A stretch of 5,262 nucleotides of DNA from Chrysiogenales bacterium (GCA_004525465.1 SPCN01000172.1:1-5262), one strand, 5' to 3'; positions 1 to 5,262 are shown, numbered from the stretch's first letter. The notes: generated by a model from the sequence alone, not told the origin. A program made the numbers and translations.

Positions 1-870
1 CAGGTTCAGCAGGTTGATCGAACCGAGATTGCAGGCCTCGTAATCGTGGAGCGGCTGTTCGCCGCAGGGATTGGTGGCGCGGATGGGGCCCTGTTTGGCG
101 GTCGGGTTCAGCTGGTTGACCTTGTCGATGAAGATCAATCCTGGATCGCCGTTGCTCCAGGCCGAGTCGACGATCAGGTCGAATATGTCGTGGGCGTTGG
201 CCTTGCCGATCACTGAACCGTCCATGGGGTTGATCAAGTCGTAGCTGGTGTTGTTTTTGATAGCCAGGATGAAGGCCTCGGTGACGGCTACCGAGATATT
301 GAAATTCTGGGCCGTGATACCGTCCCGTTTCATGGAGATGAAGTTCTTGATGTCGGGATGGTCGACCCGCAAGACTCCCATGTTGGCGCCGCGGCGCGTA
401 CCGCCCTGCTTGACCGCTTCGGTGCCGGCGTCAATGACTTTTAAAAATGAGACAGGTCCCGAAGCGATGCCCTGGGTTTTGCGCACAAAGCTCCCGGCCG
501 GCCGGATCCTGGAAAAATCGAAACCCGTACCGCCGCCCTCTTTGTGGACCAGGGCCGCGTTCTTCACTGTTTCAAAAATTCCATCCAGCGAGTCCTCGAT
601 GGGCAAGACAAAACAGGCGGAAAGACACATCTGCCTTTCTGCGCCGGTCAGAGTCGGAGAATTGGGCATGAAATCCTTTTGCATCATGGCTTGAAAAAAT
701 TTTTCTTCCCAGAATTTTCTGTCGGTCTCATTTTTTTCGGCTTTGGCGATAAAGCGGGAAACGCGGTGGAACAATTCCGAGGGCTTGGTTTCAAGCAGTG
801 TTCCTTTTTCGTCTTTTTTGAAGTAACGGGCCTTTAATATTTTAAGTGCGTTTTCCGTGAAATTTTCCAT
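1..870 (-). CDS. nrdJ: Class II (adenosylcobalamin-dependent) ribonucleoside-diphosphate reductase, N-terminal 290 residues (3' end outside window)
   Basis: Reduces ribonucleotides to deoxyribonucleotides in the cytoplasm, using a radical generated from adenosylcobalamin. Translating the - strand gives a clean 290-codon reading frame up to the window edge. Visible family motifs, in order: NSPTL at residues 70-74; MCLSACFVLP at 81-90, where C86 is the likely redox cysteine that pairs with the active-site cysteine; EGGGTGFDFSRIRP at 111-124; GGTRRGANMGVL at 156-167; NISVAVT at 191-197; and NPCGEQPL at 267-274. The last supplies the catalytic N267/C269/E271 set. It is followed by ACNLGSINL (279-287), also typical. 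There is no N-terminal ATP-cone; the protein begins almost directly with the RNR N domain. The class II call rests on the overall motif pattern, which resembles NrdJ more than NrdA; the C-terminal redox cysteines are not in view. The start at 870 is supported by AAGGAGAG at 882-875, with 4-6 nt spacing. The gene is divergent from the dcw cluster and has its own consensus promoter. Confidence 0.93.
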   Translation of the reverse strand, partial: MENFTENALKILKARYFKKDEKGTLLETKPSELFHRVSRFIAKAEKNETDRKFWEEKFFQAMMQKDFMPNSPTLTGAERQMCLSACFVLPIEDSLDGIFETVKNAALVHKEGGGTGFDFSRIRPAGSFVRKTQGIASGPVSFLKVIDAGTEAVKQGGTRRGANMGVLRVDHPDIKNFISMKRDGITAQNFNISVAVTEAFILAIKNNTSYDLINPMDGSVIGKANAHDIFDLIVDSAWSNGDPGLIFIDKVNQLNPTAKQGPIRATNPCGEQPLHDYEACNLGSINLLNL

Positions 871-874
871 AAAA

Positions 875-882
875 CTCTCCTT
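875..882 (-). promoter_or_regulatory. Shine-Dalgarno of nrdJ
   Basis: Read on the - strand this is AAGGAGAG, ending 4 nt before the ATG at 870-868 (6 nt if AAGGAG is taken as the core). It is a near-perfect anti-SD match and fixes the nrdJ start. Confidence 0.85.
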
Positions 883-884
883 GG

Positions 885-900
885 CCTATAAATGTAGTTG
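885..900 (-). promoter_or_regulatory. Candidate NrdR box 2 (at the start of the nrdJ leader)
   Basis: The - strand reads CAACTACATTTATAGG. It shares CTACATTTA with box 1 and matches about 9 of 16 positions of the NrdR pattern. It is weaker than box 1 but in phase with it at 31 bp centre to centre. It sits just downstream of the predicted transcription start and immediately before the Shine-Dalgarno. Box 2 alone would not be convincing; the pairing with box 1 is the evidence. Confidence 0.5.
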
Positions 901-907
901 ATACCGG

Positions 908-936
908 ATTATAAAGCGCTAAATGTAGCGTGTCAA
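908..936 (-). promoter_or_regulatory. Perfect-consensus sigma70-type promoter of nrdJ
   Basis: On the - strand the -35 is TTGACA (936-931) and the -10 is TATAAT (913-908), with an exact 17-bp spacer. All 12 consensus positions match. Transcription should begin near position 901, giving a leader of about 30 nt before the nrdJ ATG. That is too short for a cobalamin riboswitch, which controls many class II RNR genes. AT-rich sequence upstream of the -35 could act as an UP element. A promoter this strong would be expected to need repression, which fits the NrdR-like boxes overlapping it. Confidence 0.85.
916..931 (-). promoter_or_regulatory. Candidate NrdR box 1 (in the nrdJ promoter spacer)
   Basis: The - strand reads ACGCTACATTTAGCGC, which matches the published NrdR box pattern (approximately acaCwAtATaTwGtgt) at about 11 of 16 positions. 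It contains the interrupted palindrome CGCTA-4 nt-TAGCG. It lies almost wholly between the -35 and -10, so a bound repressor would block RNA polymerase. A second copy of its TAAATGTAG core (+ strand) lies exactly 31 bp away. NrdR normally binds paired boxes about three helical turns apart. The assignment is an inference from similarity and geometry. Confidence 0.6.
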
Positions 937-970
937 GATGATTTTAAAAAAATTTATATAAAAAAAATTC
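937..970. other. AT-tract shared by the two divergent promoters
   Basis: These 34 bp between the two -35 hexamers are almost entirely A and T, with runs of 7 and 8 A. They lie directly upstream of both promoters, where UP elements bind the RNA polymerase alpha subunit. The flanking -35s form a perfect inverted repeat, TGTCAAGA (931-938) and TCTTGACA (969-976). I read that as two back-to-back -35 elements rather than a separate operator. Confidence 0.5.
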
Positions 971-1000
971 TTGACAATTAGTTATTATATATATTACTAT
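971..1000 (+). promoter_or_regulatory. Promoter of the mraZ/dcw operon
   Basis: A perfect -35 TTGACA (971-976) is followed 18 bp later by the weaker -10 TACTAT (995-1000, four of six consensus positions). The intervening DNA is AT-rich and contains other TATA-like hexamers, so the -10 is less certain than the -35. Transcription would start around 1006-1008, inside the first MraZ repeat, giving a leader of only about 20 nt to the preferred mraZ start. Confidence 0.7.
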
Positions 1001-1030
1001 ATGGGAGAAAATGGGACAAAATGGGATGAA
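1001..1030 (+). promoter_or_regulatory. MraZ operator: three 10-bp direct repeats
   Basis: Three consecutive 10-bp units read ATGGGAGAAA, ATGGGACAAA and ATGGGATGAA. They place TGGGA at 1002-1006, 1012-1016 and 1022-1026. In E. coli, MraZ represses its own operon by binding TGGGN repeats separated by 5 nt, which is exactly this arrangement. The array begins right after the -10, covers the expected transcription start and runs over the candidate start codons of mraZ, so bound MraZ would block initiation directly. The repeats also supply the only purine-rich ribosome-binding sequence. Confidence 0.88.
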
Positions 1031-1502
1031 TGAACGATTCAGGGGCAGTTACATCGCGAAAATCGATGACCGCGGCCGGGTTAAAATACCCGCGAAGTAC
1101 CTCTCCGTCCTGGAAAAAGATTTTGGCAGAGAGGTCTACCTGACTTCGGTCAACGGCGACCATATTCTGTTTTATCCGATGATGGTCTGGCAGGAGATCG
1201 AAAAGAAGATCGCCGCCATCCCCATGCGCGATCCTGATCTCGAGGAATTCGTCAGTCGCAGCAGTTTCTGGGGTACGGAAACCGAGATCGATTCCAAGGG
1301 CCGCATCCTGATCCCGCCCGATCTCCGGGCCGGCAGCAAACTGGAAAACAGCCTGCTGATCCTGGGTAAGATCGATTATATGGTGATCTGGAACAAGGAG
1401 GTTTTCGAGGCGCGGTACATGGGCGGTCAGTTCGGCGATGAAAAAATGCACAAGGTGTCGAGGATGCTCAATGAATTTTCTTCATTACCCCGTCATGAAT
1501 AA
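1026..1502 (+). CDS. mraZ: Transcriptional regulator MraZ, first gene of the dcw operon
   Basis: DNA-binding autorepressor of the dcw operon. In E. coli it antagonises the effects of the adjacent rsmH. The 158-residue protein (from 1026) has the two SpoVT/AbrB-like halves of the family: FRG-SYIAKIDDRGRVKIPAKY at residues 5-25 and the second DSKGRILIPPDLR at 89-101. Each carries the DxxGR signature, at D15/R16-G17-R18 and D89/K91-G92-R93. Length fits the family (about 140-155). Start choice: an in-frame ATG at 1011 would add MGQNG, but it would lie only about 4 nt from the expected transcription start and 3 nt from GGAG. The 1026 ATG puts the conserved FRG near the N-terminus, as usual, with GGGA (1013-1016) 9 nt upstream. 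The 1011 start cannot be excluded. The 3' end overlaps rsmH by 32 bp. Confidence 0.93.
   Translation: MNERFRGSYIAKIDDRGRVKIPAKYLSVLEKDFGREVYLTSVNGDHILFYPMMVWQEIEKKIAAIPMRDPDLEEFVSRSSFWGTETEIDSKGRILIPPDLRAGSKLENSLLILGKIDYMVIWNKEVFEARYMGGQFGDEKMHKVSRMLNEFSSLPRHE
1460..1464 (+). promoter_or_regulatory. Shine-Dalgarno deciding the rsmH start
   Basis: GAGGA inside the 3' end of mraZ, 6 nt before the ATG at 1471. It selects that start over the longer in-frame ATG at 1438 and means ribosomes translating mraZ reach the rsmH initiation site. Confidence 0.7.
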
Positions 1503-2355
1503 AGAGGTCCTGGAAATATTCCAAGCCACCGGGAAAAAAACTTTTGTGGATTGCACGGTGGGCGGCGGCGGCCACAGTCATCATATTCTCAGCGTTTTCC
1601 CTGAAGCCAGCGTGATCGCCATCGACCAGGATAGTGAAAGTCTTGCCCTGGCCAGGAAAAATTTGCAAAGCTTCGGAAAGCGGGTGAGCTTTCATTTGGG
1701 CACCTTCATCAGCCTTTTTGAAGATTTTGATTGCCGGCGCCTGGCCGTCTCGGGAATCCTGGTGGATCCGGGCATTTCTACAGTTCAATTGAAAAATGAC
1801 CAGCGCGGTTTTTCTCATACCCTGGATGGGCCCCTGGATATGCGCAAAAATCTCAATTCCAGCCTAACCGCCGCCGAAATACCCAACTCCTTTTCCGAGG
1901 ACAAACTGGCCGATATTTTCAGCAGTTATGGCGAAGTGTCCAACGCCAAACGCCTGTCCAAAGCCATCATTGAAAAAAGGCTTTTCACTCCCTGGCGATC
2001 GACGGTGCAGCTGCGGCGGTTGGTTGAGGATCTCAACCACTGGCGGCCGCGTCCGGGACTGGGACATCCGGCGGCCAAAGTTTTCCAGGCCCTGCGCATC
2101 TTTGTCAACAATGAGCTCGACGGCATCGGCTCCTGGCTCGCTAAAATTCCCCTGCACCTGCGCAGCGGAAGCCGTGTTGTATTCATCACTTACCATTCGT
2201 TGGAAGACCGCCTGGTCAAACGGGCTTTTCAGCAATTGCAGCGCTTGCAGAAGGTCGAGTTGCTCAGGCCTTTTCCCGCCTTTCCCAGCCGCGCTGAAGT
2301 AGAGGAAAATCTGGCCTCACGTTCGGCGAAGTTGCGGGCTTTGGAAGTGGCATGA
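1471..2355 (+). CDS. rsmH: 16S rRNA (cytosine1402-N4)-methyltransferase RsmH (MraW)
   Basis: SAM-dependent enzyme that N4-methylates C1402 in the decoding centre of 16S rRNA. The 294-residue protein starts MNFLHYPVMNKEVL, matching the family HxPV N-terminus. It has the SAM-binding motif DCTVGGGGHS at 27-36 and the acidic IDQD at 51-54. GILVDPGISTVQL at 95-107 corresponds to the usual DLGVSS loop. RGFS..LDGPLDMR follows at 112-125, then the DKLADIFSSYGE region (144-155), QALRIFVNNEL at 206-216, ITYHSLEDRLVK at 239-250 and the C-terminal SRSAKLRALE at 283-292. Length is close to the usual ~310. Start at 1471: GAGGA (1460-1464) lies 6 nt upstream. An in-frame ATG at 1438 would add 11 residues of unrelated sequence and is rejected. 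The gene overlaps mraZ by 32 bp and shares ATGA with ftsL. Confidence 0.95.
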   Translation: MNFLHYPVMNKEVLEIFQATGKKTFVDCTVGGGGHSHHILSVFPEASVIAIDQDSESLALARKNLQSFGKRVSFHLGTFISLFEDFDCRRLAVSGILVDPGISTVQLKNDQRGFSHTLDGPLDMRKNLNSSLTAAEIPNSFSEDKLADIFSSYGEVSNAKRLSKAIIEKRLFTPWRSTVQLRRLVEDLNHWRPRPGLGHPAAKVFQALRIFVNNELDGIGSWLAKIPLHLRSGSRVVFITYHSLEDRLVKRAFQQLQRLQKVELLRPFPAFPSRAEVEENLASRSAKLRALEVA

Positions 2356-2648
2356 ACAGCAAAGGCAGATCGTTGGCTGATTTTCGCCTGGCCATCCTGG
2401 CGTTTTTCATTTTTCTTGTGTTGTTCATTTATTCCAGCCTGAATCTTAAAAACGTGGACCTGGGTTACCGGCAGCACGAGCTGCTGCTGGCGGAAAAAAC
2501 GCTGCGTCTGGAGATCGATTCCCTGCAGGCACGGAGAGCGGAGTTGCTCAATCTGGAACGCATGGAGAAGATCGTGGTGGAAAAACTGGGCTACCAGTAT
2601 CCTGAAGCCGGCCAGATCATCAAGGTTATTGTAGATGACAATGAATAG
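2352..2648 (+). CDS. ftsL: Cell division protein FtsL (FtsL/DivIC-type bitopic membrane protein)
   Basis: Small divisome protein that forms a coiled-coil complex with FtsB/DivIC-type partners and helps activate the FtsW-FtsI septal synthase. The 98-residue product has a short basic cytoplasmic tail (residues 1-12) and one transmembrane helix (about 13-30, AILAFFIFLVLFIYSSL). An extracytoplasmic leucine- and glutamate-rich coiled coil follows at about 38-75. The ending, ERMEKIVVEKLGYQYPEAGQ (69-88), resembles the family pattern of a helix, then LG, then a Pro-containing tail. Primary sequence in this family is poorly conserved, so the call rests on topology plus its place between rsmH and ftsI. 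The start overlaps the rsmH stop as ATGA (2352-2355), with GGAAG at 2343-2347 as a possible ribosome-binding site. The 3' end overlaps ftsI by 14 bp. Confidence 0.87.
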   Translation: MNSKGRSLADFRLAILAFFIFLVLFIYSSLNLKNVDLGYRQHELLLAEKTLRLEIDSLQARRAELLNLERMEKIVVEKLGYQYPEAGQIIKVIVDDNE

Positions 2649-4332
2649 CAATCGCCAGGGCAAAAAGCGCTTTTTTGTCCTTTCCATATTTTTTTTCATC
2701 TGGATTTTTATGATCGCCTTCAAACTCTTCAACATGCAGGTACTCGACTACACCACCTACATGGCCAAGGTCAAGGCCCAGATCAACCGGGTCGAGGAAC
2801 TTCATTCCAAGCGCGGCACCATCTCTGACCGCAACGGCGAGATCCTGGCCATTTCGCTGCTGTCCAAGTCGGCCTTCATCAGTAATAAGGACAATGCGCT
2901 TTCATTGGTTGTCTTTAAAAAAATCTGCGCTTTGCTCGCCTTGGGCAATTCCCAGAAAATCAATGTTGTCAAACGTATCCGCCGCGGCGAAAAATTCATC
3001 TGGATCAAGCGCAAATTGACCGATGAAGAATACTTGCAGGTCAAGGCGCTTACTTTGAGCAAGGATGCTGCCGGGACCATAGATTTTATCGACGAATACC
3101 GGCGGGTGTATCCGCAAAAGAAGATCGCCTCGCACATTCTTGGAGGCGTGGGCATCGACGAACAGGCCCTGGGCGGTATTGAAACCAGCCTGGATACCGA
3201 GATCAAGGGCCGCGGCGGTAAACTGAAAGTCCTGATCGACGCCCGCAAAAGAATTTTCCAGTTCAAGTATATAGAGCAGCCGGTCACGGGCAGGGACATC
3301 CACCTGAGCATTGATGCAGCCCTGCAGTTTTTCGTGGAAAGGGAATTGGCTGCCGCGGTCGATAAATATCGGGCGGCAGGCGGGGCGGTCGTTGTGCTGA
3401 GCAGCCGTGACGGCCAGGTTCTGGCCATGGCCAGCAACCCGGATTATTGTCCGGAAAACATTTGGCGCACGCCGCTGCCGGTCCTGAAAAACAAGGCGAT
3501 CTCTTTTCTTTACGATCCCGGTTCAACTTTTAAAATCGTGTTGGCCGCGGCCGCTCTTGAAAACCGGATCTGTTCTCTTGGGGAAATGTTTAATTGCCAT
3601 AACGGTGTTTATAGGGTCAAGGATAGGCAAATCACCGATGTTCATCCCTTTGACCGTCTGTCTTTTGAGGACATTTTTATTCAATCCAGCAATATCGGCG
3701 CTGCCTGTATCGGTCAACGGTTAGGAGAAGAAAAATATTTTCAGGCTATTCAAAAATTTGGATTTGGTCGCCGCAATGGCATCATGCTTCCGGCTGAAGA
3801 AAACGGAATTTTAAATCCTTTGGCAAAATGGAGCGGTGTTTCTCTGGCTTTCCTTTCTCACGGCTATGAAATTTCTGTAACGCCGCTGCAAATGGCGGTC
3901 GCTTTCAATGTGCTGGCCTCGGGCGGTTTTTTCATCCGGCCGAACATCATCATGAATGATACTCCCGGCGGCAGCCAGGCGCGAGTGCTGTCGGCTGCCA
4001 ACCAGCGGCGGCTGACAGAAATCCTGACAGCCGCGGTCAGCCGCGGCACCGGCAAAAAAGCCGGGATCGCAGGCCTGGAGATTGCCGGTAAGACCGGGAC
4101 AGCCCATAAGGTCAAAAGGGGACAATACACGCGAAGTTATGTTGCTTCCTTCGGCGGTTTTTTCCCGGCCCACGATCCCCAGGTGACCGTGTTCGTAATG
4201 ATCGATGAGCCCCAAGGCCTGCATTTCGGCGGCGATGTGGCGGCACCGGTTTTCAAGGCCATCACTGAAAAGATCATGCTTTACTTAAAGCTTTTTCCCG
4301 ATATGCCTGGCGAAAACGAGATCCGCATATGA
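2635..4332 (+). CDS. ftsI: Septal peptidoglycan transpeptidase FtsI (class B penicillin-binding protein, PBP3 type)
   Basis: Cross-links stem peptides of septal peptidoglycan, normally in complex with the glycosyltransferase FtsW; beta-lactam target. The 565-residue protein has a short cytoplasmic tail and a transmembrane helix (about 12-30). Its pedestal domain contains RGTISDRNGEILA (60-72) and the YRRVYP...SHILGGVG stretch (155-173). The transpeptidase domain runs from about 220 to 550 and has all three catalytic motifs: S297-T-F-K300 (nucleophile S297), S351-S-N353 and K486-T-G488. GYEISVTPLQM (410-420) is also typical. There are no PASTA domains, so this is the FtsI rather than the SpoVD/PBP2x form. 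Start at 2635 is preferred because AAGG (2622-2625) is 9 nt upstream; ATG at 2641 would lose only two residues. It overlaps ftsL by 14 bp and murE by 4 bp (ATGA). Confidence 0.96.
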   Translation: MTMNSNRQGKKRFFVLSIFFFIWIFMIAFKLFNMQVLDYTTYMAKVKAQINRVEELHSKRGTISDRNGEILAISLLSKSAFISNKDNALSLVVFKKICALLALGNSQKINVVKRIRRGEKFIWIKRKLTDEEYLQVKALTLSKDAAGTIDFIDEYRRVYPQKKIASHILGGVGIDEQALGGIETSLDTEIKGRGGKLKVLIDARKRIFQFKYIEQPVTGRDIHLSIDAALQFFVERELAAAVDKYRAAGGAVVVLSSRDGQVLAMASNPDYCPENIWRTPLPVLKNKAISFLYDPGSTFKIVLAAAALENRICSLGEMFNCHNGVYRVKDRQITDVHPFDRLSFEDIFIQSSNIGAACIGQRLGEEKYFQAIQKFGFGRRNGIMLPAEENGILNPLAKWSGVSLAFLSHGYEISVTPLQMAVAFNVLASGGFFIRPNIIMNDTPGGSQARVLSAANQRRLTEILTAAVSRGTGKKAGIAGLEIAGKTGTAHKVKRGQYTRSYVASFGGFFPAHDPQVTVFVMIDEPQGLHFGGDVAAPVFKAITEKIMLYLKLFPDMPGENEIRI

Positions 4333-5262
4333 AGTACCTGGATGACTTGCTTGGCAAACAGGAATCCCTGGCCTGGCGCGGCGATCTCCATGTACCCGTT
4401 AGCGGCATTGAATTTGATTCACGGAAAATCAGGAAAAATAATTGCTATGTCTCCATTAGGGGCTTCGTTAAAGACGGGTTCGCTTATGTTTCCGAAGCCA
4501 TCGGCAACGGCGCCGGCGCCGTGGTCTCGGTTCACCCGCCTCCTCAGAATCACCACCAGGTTACATGGGTGCAGGTTAAAAATGACCGCCGGGCTCTGAG
4601 CTCGATAGTCAACCGTTTTTTTGACGACCCCTCCCGGCAATTGCAGGTGATCGGGGTCACCGGCACCAACGGCAAAACCACAACCACGGGATTGATTCAA
4701 GCCCTGCTCAACAGCGAAGCCAAAACCGCGGCCATAGGTACTCTGGGCATGAATTTTCCGGGTTTCGACCAGGGGACGAAATTGACCACTCCCGAAGCTC
4801 CGGAGCTTTTCGCTTTCATGGCCAAGGCGGTCAAGGCCGACTGCGTAAATCTGGTCATGGAGGTTTCCTCGGTCGCTCTCAGCTTGGGACGAGTGGATGA
4901 TGTTTCTTTCGCTCAGGCGGTTTTCACTTCATTTTCCGGCGATCACCTCGATTTTCACCAGACCTTGGAAAACTATTTTGATGCCAAGCTTTCTCTCTTT
5001 AAAAGACTCGGCAGTGAACACTGGGCGATCATCAACTGTGATGATGCCAGCGGTGCGCCCATCATCCGTGAGTTAAACTGCCGCTATCTCACTTTCGGTT
5101 TTTCCGAGCAGGCCGATATCCGGCCGCTGAAATACGCGTTTTCCCTGGATGGTGTCAAGGCTGTGCTGCAGACACCGCGCGGCAAAATCGATATCCAAAG
5201 TCGGCTGTTGGGACGCTTCAACCTGCTCAATATTCTGGCGGCAGTGGGTTTGGCCCTGGTCA
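4329..5262 (+). CDS. murE: UDP-N-acetylmuramoyl-tripeptide synthetase MurE, N-terminal 311 residues (3' end outside window)
   Basis: Cytoplasmic ATP-dependent ligase that adds the third residue (meso-diaminopimelate or lysine) to UDP-MurNAc-L-Ala-D-Glu. The N-terminal substrate domain shows DSRKIRKNNCYVSIRG (30-45). The central Mur ligase domain has the P-loop TGTNGKTTT (111-119, K116), LTTPEAPEL (152-160), VMEVSSVALSLGR (176-188) and VFTSFSGDHLDFH (198-210). DAKLSLF (218-224) follows, with K220 the position that is carbamylated in the family. GRFNLLNILAA (295-305) marks the approach to the C-terminal domain. The motif that separates diaminopimelate from lysine enzymes (DNPR) is beyond the edge, so the amino acid cannot be named. 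SSV replaces the common SSH. The start overlaps the ftsI stop as ATGA (4329-4332). The last complete codon ends at 5261. Confidence 0.95.
   Translation, partial: MKYLDDLLGKQESLAWRGDLHVPVSGIEFDSRKIRKNNCYVSIRGFVKDGFAYVSEAIGNGAGAVVSVHPPPQNHHQVTWVQVKNDRRALSSIVNRFFDDPSRQLQVIGVTGTNGKTTTTGLIQALLNSEAKTAAIGTLGMNFPGFDQGTKLTTPEAPELFAFMAKAVKADCVNLVMEVSSVALSLGRVDDVSFAQAVFTSFSGDHLDFHQTLENYFDAKLSLFKRLGSEHWAIINCDDASGAPIIRELNCRYLTFGFSEQADIRPLKYAFSLDGVKAVLQTPRGKIDIQSRLLGRFNLLNILAAVGLALV

Noticed and set aside
248..694. Open reading frame of 148 codons on the + strand
   Set aside because: It lies entirely antisense to the clear nrdJ coding frame, shows no recognisable domain, and its composition is that of a shadow frame. 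The + frames at 447-671 and 544-837 are the same case.
871..907. Cobalamin riboswitch in the nrdJ leader
   Set aside because: The leader is only about 30 nt from the consensus promoter to the ATG, far too short for that aptamer, and no B12-box-like sequence is visible.
931..976. Inverted repeat TGTCAAGA / TCTTGACA as a possible operator
   Set aside because: Each arm is simply a -35 hexamer plus two bases. The symmetry follows from two divergent consensus promoters.
978..1451. Open reading frame of 157 codons on the - strand, opposite mraZ
   Set aside because: It is fully antisense to mraZ, which has both family domains. The - frame has no ribosome-binding site or known motif.
1438..1470. 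Longer rsmH start at 1438
   Set aside because: The extra residues MKKCTRCRGCS do not resemble the RsmH N-terminus, and the Shine-Dalgarno GAGGA points to the ATG at 1471.
2671..2696. T6 and T8 runs near the ftsI start as a frameshift or terminator signal
   Set aside because: They encode the phenylalanine-rich transmembrane helix in an intact frame. No stem precedes them and no alternative frame product is evident.
2802..3437. Long (211-codon) - strand frame inside ftsI
   Set aside because: It is a shadow of the well-supported ftsI transpeptidase gene. Its low-complexity Ser/Leu/Arg composition and lack of context argue against a gene. Other - frames inside rsmH, ftsI and murE are rejected likewise.
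4508..4521. 14-bp palindrome CGGCGCCGGCGCCG in murE
   Set aside because: It encodes the alanine/glycine-rich NGAGAVV of the conserved domain. It is explained by GC-rich codon choice, with no sign of regulatory function.

Overview
The window holds the start of a bacterial division and cell wall (dcw) gene cluster on the + strand, mraZ-rsmH-ftsL-ftsI-murE. A divergent ribonucleotide reductase gene (nrdJ) runs off the left edge on the - strand. murE runs off the right edge. Apart from one intergenic region of about 155 bp (871-1025), the whole window is coding. I see no mobile element, CRISPR array, tRNA or rRNA.

Organism: a bacterium with peptidoglycan and moderate GC content (roughly half, by eye), but with a very AT-rich intergenic promoter region. 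It has an adenosylcobalamin-dependent class II ribonucleotide reductase, and several of its dcw proteins diverge from the usual models: RsmH has DPGIST in place of the common DLGVSS, and MurE has SSV in place of SSH. This suggests a lineage away from well-studied Proteobacteria and Firmicutes. An Acidobacteriota/Aminicenantes-like or other uncultured phylum is only a guess.

Left part (1-870, - strand): the N-terminal 290 codons of nrdJ, through the catalytic NPCGE motif. Centre (871-1025): two head-to-head promoters. The nrdJ promoter is a perfect TTGACA-17-TATAAT. Two copies of a sequence resembling the NrdR box lie 31 bp apart, one in the promoter spacer and one just past the expected transcription start. 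The mraZ promoter also has a perfect TTGACA. It is followed by three TGGGA repeats at exact 10-bp spacing, the classical MraZ operator, here running up to and overlapping the candidate start codons.

Right part (1026-5262, + strand): five genes that all overlap their neighbours (32, 4, 14 and 4 bp), so one mRNA with translational coupling is likely. MraZ is the autorepressor of the cluster. RsmH methylates 16S rRNA at C1402. FtsL is the small bitopic divisome protein. FtsI is the septal transpeptidase. MurE adds the third amino acid of the peptidoglycan stem peptide. The shared intergenic region places dNTP supply and division/wall synthesis back to back, each apparently under its own dedicated repressor.

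No clearly novel system is present. The points most worth a second look are the NrdR-like box pair, the MraZ operator fused to the start-codon region, and the altered motifs in RsmH and MurE.
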